Source of the DNA: Alcanivorax sp.
GTDB lineage: Bacteria; Pseudomonadota; Gammaproteobacteria; Pseudomonadales; Alcanivoracaceae
Length of the DNA: 64,000 bases
Reading direction: 5' to 3'
Assembly: GCA_022565695.1 (NCBI GenBank)
Contig: JAIUME010000001.1
Location: 248,001-312,000 of the forward strand
The position numbers and the translations under genes were made by a program. Positions within the stretch are counted from its first letter, which is position 1; each line of letters begins with the position of its first letter. The notes under the pieces were generated by a model that saw only the letters and a list, made by a program, of their open reading frames with translations, did not search any database and had not been told where the DNA came from. Shown here piece after piece: positions 40,745 through 49,501 of this stretch.

Positions 40745-41670
40745 GGTGCGGTCTCTTGTGGGTGGTCGGGGCCGTTTTCTTCACACAGCAAGCGCGTACG
40801 GCGGGTCAGGATGTCACCCAGCTGGCGGGTGGCAGGCCCGGCATAGTCGCGGTCGCCATACACCAGATAGAGGTCCGCGAAACGCTCGGCGCCTTCGCTC
40901 AATGGCAGCACGCGCAGTGCCTCCGCCGCCAGCTCACGGCGAATCTTCTCCTCCGGGTACCAGGCAAAGCCCTGGCCCCGGCAGGCGGCCTGAATCGAGG
41001 TGGAGACATGGCTAAGTGTCCAGCGCTGTTCGGCACCCAGCCAGCCGGCATCGCTGCGGCGATGGCCCGAATCCCGCACCACCAGCTGGCGATAACGGCG
41101 AAGATCGTGAAAATCCACCTCCCGACCCAGTTTGTGCAGCGGGTGCTGGGGATGGGCCACCGGCACGAAGCGCACTCGCATGAGATGGTCACCCAGAAAG
41201 CCCGGCGGTATGCGTGCCGCAATGGCCAGGTCGACGCGGCGCTCCAGCAGGGCCTCTTCCGTGCCCGAGAGCACGGTTTCGAACAGCTCGACGCGGGTGT
41301 CGGGAAACGCATCGCCCAGCTCCGCCAGGCAATCCAGCATCAGCCAGTTGGGGTACAGCGCTTCCACCGCCACCTGTATCGCGGCTTCATGGCGCAGGCT
41401 CAGGTGTGCAGCCGCCTGCTCCAGGGCCTCCGCCTCGCCAAGCAACGCCCGGGCACGGCGGTAAAGCAGCTCACCCGCAGGGGTCAGGGCCGCCTTGCGG
41501 CCTTTGAGGGTGAAAGCACGCAGGTCCAGCGTGCTTTCCAGCTTCTGGATCGCGTAGCTGACCGCAGATTGGCTCTTGCCCAGCGCTTCCGCAGCCTGGG
41601 CGTAGCCGCCAGCATCCACCACAGCCAGCAACGCCCGCCATTGCTCAAGGGTGATCTTCGGTTCCGTCAC
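40741..41670 (-). CDS. LysR-family transcriptional regulator
   Basis: The 309-residue protein has the LysR N-terminal helix-turn-helix (LEQWRALLAVVDAGGYAQAAEALGKSQSAVSYAIQKLE) and a C-terminal periplasmic-binding-type effector domain. It is divergent from the glutathionyl-hydroquinone reductase and pirin genes, the classical position for a LysR activator. E. coli YhaJ, which responds to aromatic or quinone-like compounds, similarly controls yqjG-like and pirin genes. The effector is inferred to be a quinone or halo-aromatic. Confidence 0.9.
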   Translation of the reverse strand: MTEPKITLEQWRALLAVVDAGGYAQAAEALGKSQSAVSYAIQKLESTLDLRAFTLKGRKAALTPAGELLYRRARALLGEAEALEQAAAHLSLRHEAAIQVAVEALYPNWLMLDCLAELGDAFPDTRVELFETVLSGTEEALLERRVDLAIAARIPPGFLGDHLMRVRFVPVAHPQHPLHKLGREVDFHDLRRYRQLVVRDSGHRRSDAGWLGAEQRWTLSHVSTSIQAACRGQGFAWYPEEKIRRELAAEALRVLPLSEGAERFADLYLVYGDRDYAGPATRQLGDILTRRTRLLCEENGPDHPQETAP

Positions 41671-41684
41671 AGGAAGCCCGCCAT

Positions 41685-41750
41685 ATACATCAGTAAATTA
41701 GATGGAATGGCCTTAATTTATCCGGTTTCTAATTTAAATGACAGATGTAT
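41685..41750. promoter_or_regulatory. Nested dyad in the LysR/hydroquinone reductase promoter region
   Basis: Two inverted repeats share nearly one centre. The outer arms are ATACATC (41685-41691) and GATGTAT (41744-41750), and the inner arms are TAAATTAGA (41694-41702) and TCTAATTTA (41728-41736). The region is AT-rich and lies 15 bp before the LysR start and 41 bp before the reductase start, so it is a likely recognition and activation site of the LysR protein. TTN11AA-like spacing fits LysR sites but was not proved. Confidence 0.62.
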
Positions 41751-41791
41751 CCTGTTCATATCACGCAACCCAATGAGAGTGGAGCAGCGAC

Positions 41792-42784
41792 ATGGGACTT
41801 CTCGTCGACGGCGTATGGCACGACAAGTGGTATGACACCGACAAGACCGGTGGGCGCTTCGAGCGCAGCGAAAGCCAGTTTCGTCACTGGGTGACCGCCG
41901 ATGGCAGCGCCGGGCCCGATGGCAACGGCGGCTTCCGCGCCGAGCCAGGTCGTTATCACCTGTATGTCTCCCTCGCCTGCCCCTGGGCTCACCGGACGTT
42001 GATTTTCCGCAAGCTCAAGGGCCTGGAAAAGATGATTGATGTGTCCGTCGTGCATCCGCTCATGCTCAGCGAAGGCTGGACCTTCGATGCGGATTTTCCG
42101 GACGCCACCGGCGATGGCCTGCATGACTTCCGGCGTATGTACGAGATCTATCTGCGCGCCGACAAGCAATACTCCGGCCGCGTTACTGTACCGGTGCTCT
42201 GGGACAAACAGCAGCAGACCATCGCCAGCAATGAGTCGGCGGACATCATCCGCATGTTCAACAGCGCGTTCGATGACGTGGGCGCCGCACCGGGCGACTA
42301 TTACCCGGCAGCACTGCGCAGCGACATTGATGCGGTCAACAGCTGGATTTATGACGAGGTCAACAACGGCGTCTACAAGGCCGGCTTCGCCAGCAGTCAG
42401 GATGCCTATGACGACGCCGTGACGACGCTGTTTGCCGGGCTGGATCGCTTGGAGAAACGGCTGGCAACACAGCGCTTTCTGGTCGGCAATACCGTGACCG
42501 AAGCCGACTGGCGCCTGTTCACCACGCTGGTGCGTTTTGACCCGGTGTATGTGACGCACTTCAAGTGCGATCACAAGCGCATTGTCGATTACCCGAACCT
42601 GATCAACTACGTGCGCGATCTGTATCAGACGCCCGGCGTGGCGGAGACCGTGAATATCGGCCATATCCGCCATCACTATTTCCGCAGCCATCCGACCATC
42701 AACAAGTACGGCATTGTCTCAAAGGGCCCGGCGTTGACCTACGACCAGCCCCATGATCGTGAACGACTTGGCCCACGGGCCTGA
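41792..42784 (+). CDS. Glutathionyl-hydroquinone reductase (Xi-class GST)
   Basis: The 330-residue protein matches the Xi-class (EcYqjG/PcpF type): GLLVDGVWHDKWYDTDKTGG, FRAEPGRYHLYVSLACPWAH with the catalytic Cys of CPWAHR near residue 63, SEGWTFDADFPDATGD, and the C-terminal GNTVTEADWRLFTTLVRFDP and THFKCDHKRI. It reduces glutathionyl-hydroquinones to hydroquinones with release of glutathione disulfide. GGAG precedes the ATG with 8 bp spacing. It forms a transcription unit with the pirin gene, 18 bp downstream. Confidence 0.93.
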   Translation: MGLLVDGVWHDKWYDTDKTGGRFERSESQFRHWVTADGSAGPDGNGGFRAEPGRYHLYVSLACPWAHRTLIFRKLKGLEKMIDVSVVHPLMLSEGWTFDADFPDATGDGLHDFRRMYEIYLRADKQYSGRVTVPVLWDKQQQTIASNESADIIRMFNSAFDDVGAAPGDYYPAALRSDIDAVNSWIYDEVNNGVYKAGFASSQDAYDDAVTTLFAGLDRLEKRLATQRFLVGNTVTEADWRLFTTLVRFDPVYVTHFKCDHKRIVDYPNLINYVRDLYQTPGVAETVNIGHIRHHYFRSHPTINKYGIVSKGPALTYDQPHDRERLGPRA

Positions 42785-42802
42785 CTGACAGAGGACAACA
42801 CC

Positions 42803-43672
42803 ATGACAGCACGTGACGTACGTTTTCTGATTCCTGGCCACGACACCAGTGACGGCGCCGGCGTCAAGCTCAAGCGCAGCCTGGGGCAGTCGGCGCGCGC
42901 ACGGCTGGACCCGTTTCTGATGCTGGATGAGTTTTCATCTGACGATGCCACGGACTATATTGCGGGCTTCCCGTCACACCCGCACCGTGGTTTCGAGACA
43001 GTGACCTATATGCTTGACGGCCACATGCTGCATGAAGATCACCTCGGAAATCGTGGTGATCTCACATCCGGTGGTGTGCAGTGGATGACTGCCGGGCGCG
43101 GCATCATCCATTCTGAGATGCCGCAGCAGAACGAAGGTCGCATGCGCGGCTTTCAGTTATGGCTGAATCTGCCTGCGAAAGAAAAGATGAAGCCCGCGGG
43201 CTATCGCGACATCCAGGCGGCAGAGATTCCCGAAGCGACTTTCCCGGGCGGTGTATTGGTGAAGGTCATCGCAGGGGAGATTGCATCGGAAGGCGGCAGC
43301 GTCACCGGGCCGATTCATGGCCCCAGCCAGAAAATCAGCACTGACCCGCAGTACTGGGATGTCAGCCTGCGCAGTGGCGCCGAGGTGACACTGCCGATAC
43401 CGGCAACCCATAACGCGTTCATTTATGTGTTCGAGGGTGATGTCATGATCGGTGGCCACGATGGCCGCAAGGTGCCCACCCACAACGCGGCCATACTGGG
43501 CGACGGCGACAGCCTGAACGTCAGTGCCGGCAGCCGCGATGCACGTTTCCTGCTGCTGGCGGGCAAACCCATAGGCGAGCCGATCGTGCAGTACGGCCCG
43601 TTCGTCATGAACTCGATGGAGGAAATCGAGCAGGCGCTGCAGGATTACCGCCAGGGCAAACTCACCGCCTGA
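42803..43672 (+). CDS. Pirin-family protein (possible quercetinase-like)
   Basis: The 289-residue product is a bicupin pirin: FLMLDEFSSDDATDYIAGFP, HPHRGFETVTYMLDGHMLHE with the metal-binding His of HPHRG, RGIIHSEMPQQ, and the second cupin with IYVFEGDVMIGG. Pirins bind Fe or another metal; some degrade quercetin and others act as redox cofactors. Its place after a hydroquinone reductase and LysR gene suggests a role in aromatic or quinone detoxification. Confidence 0.9.
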   Translation: MTARDVRFLIPGHDTSDGAGVKLKRSLGQSARARLDPFLMLDEFSSDDATDYIAGFPSHPHRGFETVTYMLDGHMLHEDHLGNRGDLTSGGVQWMTAGRGIIHSEMPQQNEGRMRGFQLWLNLPAKEKMKPAGYRDIQAAEIPEATFPGGVLVKVIAGEIASEGGSVTGPIHGPSQKISTDPQYWDVSLRSGAEVTLPIPATHNAFIYVFEGDVMIGGHDGRKVPTHNAAILGDGDSLNVSAGSRDARFLLLAGKPIGEPIVQYGPFVMNSMEEIEQALQDYRQGKLTA

Positions 43673-43680
43673 CACTGACC

Positions 43681-43703
43681 ACCGGGCTAGCAATCTGCCC
43701 GGT
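43681..43703. terminator. Hairpin between convergent pirin and pilU genes
   Basis: ACCGGGC (43681-43687) and GCCCGGT (43697-43703) form a perfect 7 bp stem with a 9-base loop in the 52 bp between the two convergent stops. It has no strong T-run on either side, so it is a candidate bidirectional terminator of low certainty. Confidence 0.45.
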
Positions 43704-43724
43704 ATCTGCACATGCCACGCTGCG

Positions 43725-44846
43725 TTACTCGGTATCCTCGATGGACAGCCCACGCGTGGCGCTGTCCATTTCGCTGGAGCTGGTTTCCGCCCCCAGTTTG
43801 ATCATCAGGCGCAGGTCGTTGGGGGCATCCGCGTGGGACATGGCGTCTTCGTAGGTGATCTCGCCCTGGCTGTACAGATCGTACAAGGCCTGGTCAAAGG
43901 TCTGCATGCCCTGCTCGCGGGATTTCTTCATCAGTTCCTTGAGCAGATGTACTTCACCCTTGCGGATATGGTCGGCCATCAGCGGACTGTTAAGCAGCAC
44001 CTCGATGACGGCGCGCCGGCCTTTGCCGTCCGGTGTCGGAATCAGCTGCTGGGCCACGATGCCACGCAGATTGAGCGACAGATCCATGTACAGCTGACCG
44101 TGCCGGTCGGCCGGGAAGAAGTGAATGATGCGGTCCAGCGCCTGGTTGGCGTTGTTGGCATGCAATGTCGCCAGACACAGGTGTCCGGTTTCTGCGAAGG
44201 CGATGGCGTAATCCATGACCTCGCGGGTCCGGATTTCACCGATCAGGATCACGTCCGGGGCCTGGCGCAATGTGTTCTTCAGTGCGACCTCGAAGGAATC
44301 CGTATCCAGCCCCACCTCTCGCTGCGTCACGATGCAGCCCTGGTGCTGGTGAATGAATTCGATCGGGTCCTCGATGGAAATGATATGGCCTTTCGAGTTC
44401 TTGTTGCGGTGGCCAATCATGGAGGCCAGCGAGGTGGATTTACCGGTGCCGGTCGCCCCCACAAAGATCACCAGACCGCGCTTGGTCATGGCGAGATCCT
44501 TGATCGCCGGCGGCAGGCGCAATTCGTCCACGGTGGGGATCTTCACTTCGATACGCCGGATCACCATGCCGACCAGGTTGCGCTGGTAGAAGGCGCTGAC
44601 CCGGAAACGGCCGATGCCACGGGCAGAAATGGCGAAGTTGCATTCCTTGGTGTCGATGAATTCCTTACGCTGGCGTTCTGTCATGACACCGAAAACAATA
44701 TCCCGGGTCATGTCCGGCGTGAGGGCGGTCTTGGTGACCGGCAACACTTTGCCATGGATTTTCATCGACGGCGGCACACCGGCGGTAATGAACAGATCAG
44801 AGCCGCCTTTCTGTACCATGATCTTCAGGAGTTCTTCAAATTCCAT
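43725..44846 (-). CDS. pilU: PilU, PilT-like retraction ATPase
   Basis: The 373-residue hexameric AAA ATPase has the Walker A motif GATGTGKSTSLASMIG (about 127-142), SIEDPIEFIH, VILIGEIRTREVMDYAIAFA (Walker B/Asp box) and the His box CLATLHANNANQALDRI. PilU is the accessory ATPase that supports PilT under load and depends on PilT. Length (382 in Pseudomonas) and the place 14 bp after pilT agree. A C-terminal tail of about 15 residues, STRGLSIEDTE-like, is acidic. Confidence 0.95.
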   Translation of the reverse strand: MEFEELLKIMVQKGGSDLFITAGVPPSMKIHGKVLPVTKTALTPDMTRDIVFGVMTERQRKEFIDTKECNFAISARGIGRFRVSAFYQRNLVGMVIRRIEVKIPTVDELRLPPAIKDLAMTKRGLVIFVGATGTGKSTSLASMIGHRNKNSKGHIISIEDPIEFIHQHQGCIVTQREVGLDTDSFEVALKNTLRQAPDVILIGEIRTREVMDYAIAFAETGHLCLATLHANNANQALDRIIHFFPADRHGQLYMDLSLNLRGIVAQQLIPTPDGKGRRAVIEVLLNSPLMADHIRKGEVHLLKELMKKSREQGMQTFDQALYDLYSQGEITYEDAMSHADAPNDLRLMIKLGAETSSSEMDSATRGLSIEDTE

Positions 44847-44860
44847 TGTCCGTCACTCCC

Positions 44861-45895
44861 TCAGAACGAATCTGGCGTCTTGGCTTTTTCGCGCGCTGCT
44901 TCACGGGAGATGACGCCCTTCTGCAACAGATTCTGCAAGCACTGGTCCAGCGTCTGCATACCGATACCCGCCCCGGTCTGAATCGCCGAGTACATCTGCG
45001 CCACCTTGTCTTCGCGAATCAGGTTCCGGATCGCCGGCGTCCCGATCATGATTTCGTGGGCCGCCACCCGGCCGCCGCCATTTTTCTTCATCAGTGTCTG
45101 CGAAATAACCGCCTGCAGAGATTCCGACAGCATGGAGCGCACCATGGATTTTTCTTCCGCCGGGAAAACATCCACGACCCGGTCAATGGTCTTGGCCGCC
45201 GAGGTGGTATGCAGGGTGCCAAAGACAAGGTGCCCGGTCTCTGCGGCAGTCAGTGCCAGGCGGATGGTTTCGAGATCTCGCATCTCACCCACCAGAATGA
45301 TGTCCGGATCCTCCCGCAGGGCCGAGCGCAACGCTTCGGCAAAGCCGAGGGTGTCACGATGCACTTCCCGCTGGTTCATCAGGCATTTTTTGGATTCATG
45401 CACGAATTCGATCGGGTCCTCGATGGTGAGGATATGTTCATAGCGGGTGTTGTTGATGTAATCGATCATTGCCGCCAGGGTGGTGGACTTGCCCGAACCG
45501 GTAGGCCCGGTGACCAGCACAATGCCGCGGGGGGTATCCGAAATCTTCTGGAAGACCTTGCCCATGCCCAGATCTTCCATGGACAGCACTTTCGAGGGAA
45601 TGGTCCGGAATACCGCGCCGGCCCCCCGGTTCTGGTTGAAGGCGTTCACCCGGAAGCGCGCCACCCCTGGCACTTCGAAGGAGAAGTCGGTTTCCAGGAA
45701 TTCTTCGTAGTCCTTGCGCTGCTTGTCATTCATGATGTCATAAATCAGCGCGTGAACCTCCTTGTGCTCCATGGGCGGCAGGTTGATACGCCGCACATCG
45801 CCGTCCACCCGAATCATCGGTGGCAGGCCAGCAGAGAGATGCAAATCAGACGCGCCGTTTTTGGCACTGAAGGCAAGCAATTCGGTAATATCCAT
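44861..45895 (-). CDS. pilT: PilT, type IV pilus retraction ATPase
   Basis: The 344-residue protein matches PilT at its full length (344 in P. aeruginosa): ITELLAFSAKNGASDLHLS at the start, Walker A GPTGSGKSTTLAAMIDY (about 130-146), EDPIEFVHESKKCLMNQRE, DIILVGEMRDLETIRLALTA, and AAETGHLVFGTLHTTSAAKT. It disassembles the pilus filament by ATP hydrolysis and so drives twitching. It is the first gene of the pilT-pilU pair and is divergent from yggS. Confidence 0.97.
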   Translation of the reverse strand: MDITELLAFSAKNGASDLHLSAGLPPMIRVDGDVRRINLPPMEHKEVHALIYDIMNDKQRKDYEEFLETDFSFEVPGVARFRVNAFNQNRGAGAVFRTIPSKVLSMEDLGMGKVFQKISDTPRGIVLVTGPTGSGKSTTLAAMIDYINNTRYEHILTIEDPIEFVHESKKCLMNQREVHRDTLGFAEALRSALREDPDIILVGEMRDLETIRLALTAAETGHLVFGTLHTTSAAKTIDRVVDVFPAEEKSMVRSMLSESLQAVISQTLMKKNGGGRVAAHEIMIGTPAIRNLIREDKVAQMYSAIQTGAGIGMQTLDQCLQNLLQKGVISREAAREKAKTPDSF

Positions 45896-46063
45896 GGGCG
45901 ATACGATACCTTACAGGTTAGCAGGGCCTTTCTGGTTGTCAGGCTGCGGGGCGGGCGGCCTGTGGACCCCTGAGCGCGGATGTTGGTGGCCGGTCTTCTG
46001 TGGGGCCAGTCAGAATATCCTCGTAGGCTACAACGTTAACCTGTCACCCAGCGTGGTTCAATC
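45896..46063. promoter_or_regulatory. Divergent promoter region pilT / yggS
   Basis: The 168 bp carry no gene. An inverted repeat ACAGGTTA (45913-45920) and TAACCTGT (46037-46044) brackets most of the gap. I could not assign convincing -10/-35 boxes on either strand. Confidence 0.35.
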
Positions 46064-46765
46064 ATGACGCAACAGCCGACACCCCTGAAAACCCTGCAGC
46101 ATCGAATTGATCACAGTTGCCGGCAAGCCGGACGCCCTGACGGGGAGGTCACGCTGCTGGCGGTGAGCAAAACCCGCAGTGCCGACGAGATCCGCGCCCT
46201 GAGTGCGCAGGGGGTGACGGATTTCGGGGAGAATTACCTGCAGGAGGCGCTGGCCAAACAGCCGGCGCTGGCCGACCTGGGCCTGACCTGGCATTTCATC
46301 GGTCCGATCCAGTCCAACAAGACCCGGGATATCGCCAGCCACTTCGCCTGGGTGCATTCCCTGGATCGTCTGAAGATTGCCCGGCGATTGAGTGAACAGC
46401 GCCCGCCGTCTCTGCCGCCGCTGAATCTGTGCATCCAGGTCAATGTGGATGATGAGGCCAGCAAGAGCGGGGTTGCTCTGGCCGAGGTCCCGGCGCTGGC
46501 GGCGGCCATCGCCCAGCTACCCAATGTGCGCCTGCGCGGCCTGATGGCGATTCCCCGGGCGGGGGCCACCGACAATAATCAGGCGGCTTTTCGCACGCTC
46601 GCCATGACACTGTCACAATTGCGTCATACCATGCCCGGACAGACCGCCGCATGCCTGGACACCCTGTCCATGGGCATGAGCGATGATTTCGAGACCGCCA
46701 TTGCCGAAGGCGCCACCCTGGTGCGCATCGGCACTGCGCTGTTTGGCCCTCGGCACGTTCAGTAA
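46064..46765 (+). CDS. YggS-family pyridoxal phosphate homeostasis protein
   Basis: The 233-residue protein has VTLLAVSKTRSADEIRALSA, where the Lys of VSKT binds PLP, FGENYLQEALAK, TWHFIGPIQSNKTRDIA, LCIQVNVDDEASKSGV and LSMGMSDDFETAIAEGATLV, the usual YggS/COG0325 pattern. It binds pyridoxal phosphate and affects amino-acid and B6 balance but has no known enzyme reaction. It precedes proC, as in Pseudomonas and E. coli. Confidence 0.95.
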   Translation: MTQQPTPLKTLQHRIDHSCRQAGRPDGEVTLLAVSKTRSADEIRALSAQGVTDFGENYLQEALAKQPALADLGLTWHFIGPIQSNKTRDIASHFAWVHSLDRLKIARRLSEQRPPSLPPLNLCIQVNVDDEASKSGVALAEVPALAAAIAQLPNVRLRGLMAIPRAGATDNNQAAFRTLAMTLSQLRHTMPGQTAACLDTLSMGMSDDFETAIAEGATLVRIGTALFGPRHVQ

Positions 46766-46776
46766 GGACAATTCTT

Positions 46777-47589
46777 ATGGCACAGCAAACCATCGGCTTT
46801 ATCGGCGCCGGCAATATGGCTACCAGTCTGGTGGGCGGCATGATTGCCAAGGGCATCCGCCCGGCACGGATCTGGATGAGCGATATCAGCAGCGAGCGGC
46901 TGGACGAGCTCAACCGCCAGCATCGGGTGCATGTGAGCACCCGCAACAGCGAGTTGGCGGAGCGCTGTGATGTACTGGTGCTGGCCGTGAAACCACAGGT
47001 GATGGCCGATATCTGCGCCGAGCTTCGCCAGCAACTGGGCGCACGTCGCCCGCTGATCATCTCCATCGCCGCCGGGGTCACCGTTGGCCAGCTCCGCAAC
47101 TGGCTGGGTGATTTGCCGGTGGTGCGCACCATGCCCAATACGCCGGCACTGGTTCAGGCGGGGGCCACCGGCCTGTTTGCCGGCCTCGGCGTGAGCGATG
47201 AGCACAAGGCCCTGACCAGCCAGATCATGGGCAGCGTCGGTCTGAGCTTCTGGTTCGAGCAGGAACAGGAACTGGACGCCGTCACCGCCGTATCCGGCTC
47301 CGGGCCCGCCTATTTCTTCCTGTTGATGGAATCCATGATCCACGCCGGGGAGCAGATGGGCCTGACCCCCGACACCGCCCGCCAGCTGGTGCTGCAGACC
47401 GCCTGGGGTGCCGCGCAACTGGCCATCACCAGCGCGCAGTCACCGGCCAGCCTGCGGCAGCAGGTCACTTCGCCCGGTGGCACCACCGCCGCAGCGCTGG
47501 GGGTGTTCGAAGAGGCCGGCTTCGCCGAGCTCGTCAGCAAGGCCTTGCAGGCTGCGCGGCATCGCGCCGAGGAACTGGGGGCGGCCTGA
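46777..47589 (+). CDS. proC: Pyrroline-5-carboxylate reductase
   Basis: The 270-residue enzyme reduces pyrroline-5-carboxylate to proline with NAD(P)H. The N-terminal TIGFIGAGNMATSLVGGMI is the Rossmann loop, MPNTPALVQAGATGLFAG follows in the middle, and the conserved VTAVSGSGPAYFFLLMESMI and the C-terminal VTSPGGTTAAAL are ProC signatures. AAGGAC precedes the ATG 9 bp upstream. It follows yggS by 11 bp. Confidence 0.96.
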   Translation: MAQQTIGFIGAGNMATSLVGGMIAKGIRPARIWMSDISSERLDELNRQHRVHVSTRNSELAERCDVLVLAVKPQVMADICAELRQQLGARRPLIISIAAGVTVGQLRNWLGDLPVVRTMPNTPALVQAGATGLFAGLGVSDEHKALTSQIMGSVGLSFWFEQEQELDAVTAVSGSGPAYFFLLMESMIHAGEQMGLTPDTARQLVLQTAWGAAQLAITSAQSPASLRQQVTSPGGTTAAALGVFEEAGFAELVSKALQAARHRAEELGAA

Positions 47590-47822
47590 CCGCCCCCGCC
47601 CGCGACAGCAACCCTCGGGCAACCCCGACTTGCAAAATGCGTCCGCGCCCCGATACTACACACATTGCTGCACAGCGCAGCGCACCGCTGAACACCACCG
47701 AACATCAGTAACGGGATGAAGTAACGGGATGAGCAACGGGACGTCGGGCGTGTCCGCACCGCTGTCTGCGCCGCTTAATGTCGTAACGAATGTCGTCACG
47801 AATGCCTTAACAGGAGTTGCCG
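47590..47822. other. proC-yggT intergenic region with two tandem repeats
   Basis: The 233 bp between proC and yggT contain no convincing gene. GTAACGGGATGA occurs at 47708 and 47721 and a partial copy follows at 47733; AATGTCGTAACG at 47777 is followed by AATGTCGTCACG at 47789, a 12 bp tandem repeat. The region also has GC-rich stretches after proC but no clean terminator with a T-run. The repeats lie just before the yggT ribosome site. Confidence 0.6.
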
Positions 47823-48362
47823 ATGAACCCCCAGGGTGCGATGACCTTTCTGATCGATGTTGTCATCAATCTGTTTATCTTCCTGCTGCTGACCCGCTTC
47901 ATCCTGCAGCTGGTCCAGGCTGACTTCTACAATCCGTTGTCGCAGTTCGTGGTCAAGGCCACCAATCCGGTGCTGACGCCCCTGCGTAAGCTGGTGCCTG
48001 GCACCAGCATCGTGGATGTGGCATCGCTGGTCATGGTGGTGGTGCTGATCATTCTGAAGGTGGTGATGCTGGTGAGCCTGAGCGGCCAGGGTGTGCCGCC
48101 GGTGCCGCAGATGGTGATCTTTGCGCTGCGCTCGCTGGCGTCGTTGATGATCAACTACCTGTTCTTTGCGGTGTTGATCCGGGTCATTCTCAGCTGGGTG
48201 GCACCCGATCCCTACAACCCCTTCACCGCCATCATGACGCAGATTACCGAACCGGTCATGGCGCCCGTGCGCCGTGTGATGCCCGCCATGGGCGGGCTGG
48301 ATCTGAGCCCACTGGTGGTACTGCTGGGCCTGCAATTCCTGATGGTGCTGTTCGCCATCTGA
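47823..48362 (+). CDS. YggT-family membrane protein
   Basis: The 179-residue protein has about four to five membrane spans and two copies of the YggT motif, FNRFILQLVQADFYNPLSQF-like in the first half and VILSWVAPDPYNPFTAIMT in the second, with the usual NPL/NPF and KLVPG elements. The family affects cell shape and osmotic balance; the exact role is unknown. The ATG at 47823 follows AGGAG by 6 bp. It is part of the yggS-proC-yggT cluster seen in Pseudomonas. Confidence 0.92.
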   Translation: MNPQGAMTFLIDVVINLFIFLLLTRFILQLVQADFYNPLSQFVVKATNPVLTPLRKLVPGTSIVDVASLVMVVVLIILKVVMLVSLSGQGVPPVPQMVIFALRSLASLMINYLFFAVLIRVILSWVAPDPYNPFTAIMTQITEPVMAPVRRVMPAMGGLDLSPLVVLLGLQFLMVLFAI

Positions 48363-48370
48363 GCAATCGG

Positions 48371-49480
48371 TTACTCGGACAGCGTCAGGGTACGGATCTG
48401 GTAGTAGGCCTCTTCGGCAATGGCGTGATAGGGCACCGCGCGCTTTTCGAAAGCCCGGTAGGAGGCATACACCTCTTCAGCCTGGGCATTGCCGGCAACC
48501 AGCTCTGCCAGCACCTCGTCGCTGGCCTTCTTCAGCGCAATGATCACATCATCCGGTAACCGACGCAGCTGCACCTTGTGCCGGGTGGTCAGCTCTTCCA
48601 GGGCTGCGGCATTGCGCTCGGTGTATTCGTCATACACTTCCTGATTCACCGCCAGCGCCGCTGTCTCGATGATGGTCTGCAGACGCGGTGGCAGCGCGTT
48701 CCACTTGTGCAGATTGATCAGCAGCTCCAGCAACGGGCCCGGCTCCTGCCAGCCCGGATAATAGTAGTAGCGGGCAATGCGCTGGAAACCGAAGGTAATA
48801 TCGTTGTAAGGCCCGACCCACTCCGCCGCATCAATGGCGCCGGTCTGCATCGCGGTGTACACCTCACCGCCGGGCAACTGCACGGGGTTGGCGCCGACAC
48901 GGCGCATCACTTCACCGCCGAGGCCGGGAATGCGGATGCGCAGGCCGCGCAGATCCGCCAGCGAGTTGATTTCCTTGTTATACCAGCCCGCCATCTGTGT
49001 GCCGGTGCAACCCGCCCGGAAAGGCTTCAGATTGAAGCCTTCATACAGGCTGTCCCAGAGCTGCTGGCCGCCGCCGCGACTGATCCAGGCATTCATCTCC
49101 TGCGCGTTGAGCCCAAACGGTACGGCTGTGAAGAAGGGCGTCGCCGGATGCTTGCCGCGCCAGTAATAGGAGGCGCCATGGCCCATTTCCGCATTGCCCT
49201 GGGACACGGCATCAAAGGTTTCGAAGGCGGGCACCAGCTCGCCGGCACCGTATACCCGGATACGCATCTGCCCGCCGGACATTTTTTCGACAAGCTCGGC
49301 GAAGCGCTCCGGCCCAGTGCCAACACCGGGGTAATTCTTCGGCCAGCTGGTGACCATGCGCCAGCGGTAGGTCTGCTCGCCTTCCGCCAGCCCCGGCACG
49401 CACTCTTCCTGCGGGCCACAACCCGCCAGGGTCGCCGCCGAGCCCAGACCCAGCGCTGCAACAAATTTCCGTCGATCCAT
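48371..49480 (-). CDS. TRAP transporter solute-binding protein, DctP/TakP type
   Basis: The 369-residue product has a Tat-like, lipoprotein-type N-terminus (DRRKFVAALGLGSAATLAGC, with twin Arg and a lipobox Cys). The body is a TRAP solute-binding fold of the alpha-keto acid type (TakP-like): WRMVTSWPKNYPGVGTGPER, AGELVPAFETFDAVSQGNAE, GTQMAGWYNKEINSLADLRG, RIPGLGGEVMRRVGANPVQL. It would bind a carboxylic acid in the periplasm. No DctQ or DctM gene is adjacent, so its membrane partner must be coded elsewhere. It converges with yggT. Confidence 0.9.
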   Translation of the reverse strand: MDRRKFVAALGLGSAATLAGCGPQEECVPGLAEGEQTYRWRMVTSWPKNYPGVGTGPERFAELVEKMSGGQMRIRVYGAGELVPAFETFDAVSQGNAEMGHGASYYWRGKHPATPFFTAVPFGLNAQEMNAWISRGGGQQLWDSLYEGFNLKPFRAGCTGTQMAGWYNKEINSLADLRGLRIRIPGLGGEVMRRVGANPVQLPGGEVYTAMQTGAIDAAEWVGPYNDITFGFQRIARYYYYPGWQEPGPLLELLINLHKWNALPPRLQTIIETAALAVNQEVYDEYTERNAAALEELTTRHKVQLRRLPDDVIIALKKASDEVLAELVAGNAQAEEVYASYRAFEKRAVPYHAIAEEAYYQIRTLTLSE

Positions 49481-49501
49481 TGTTATTTTCCTTCGCGCTG
49501 C

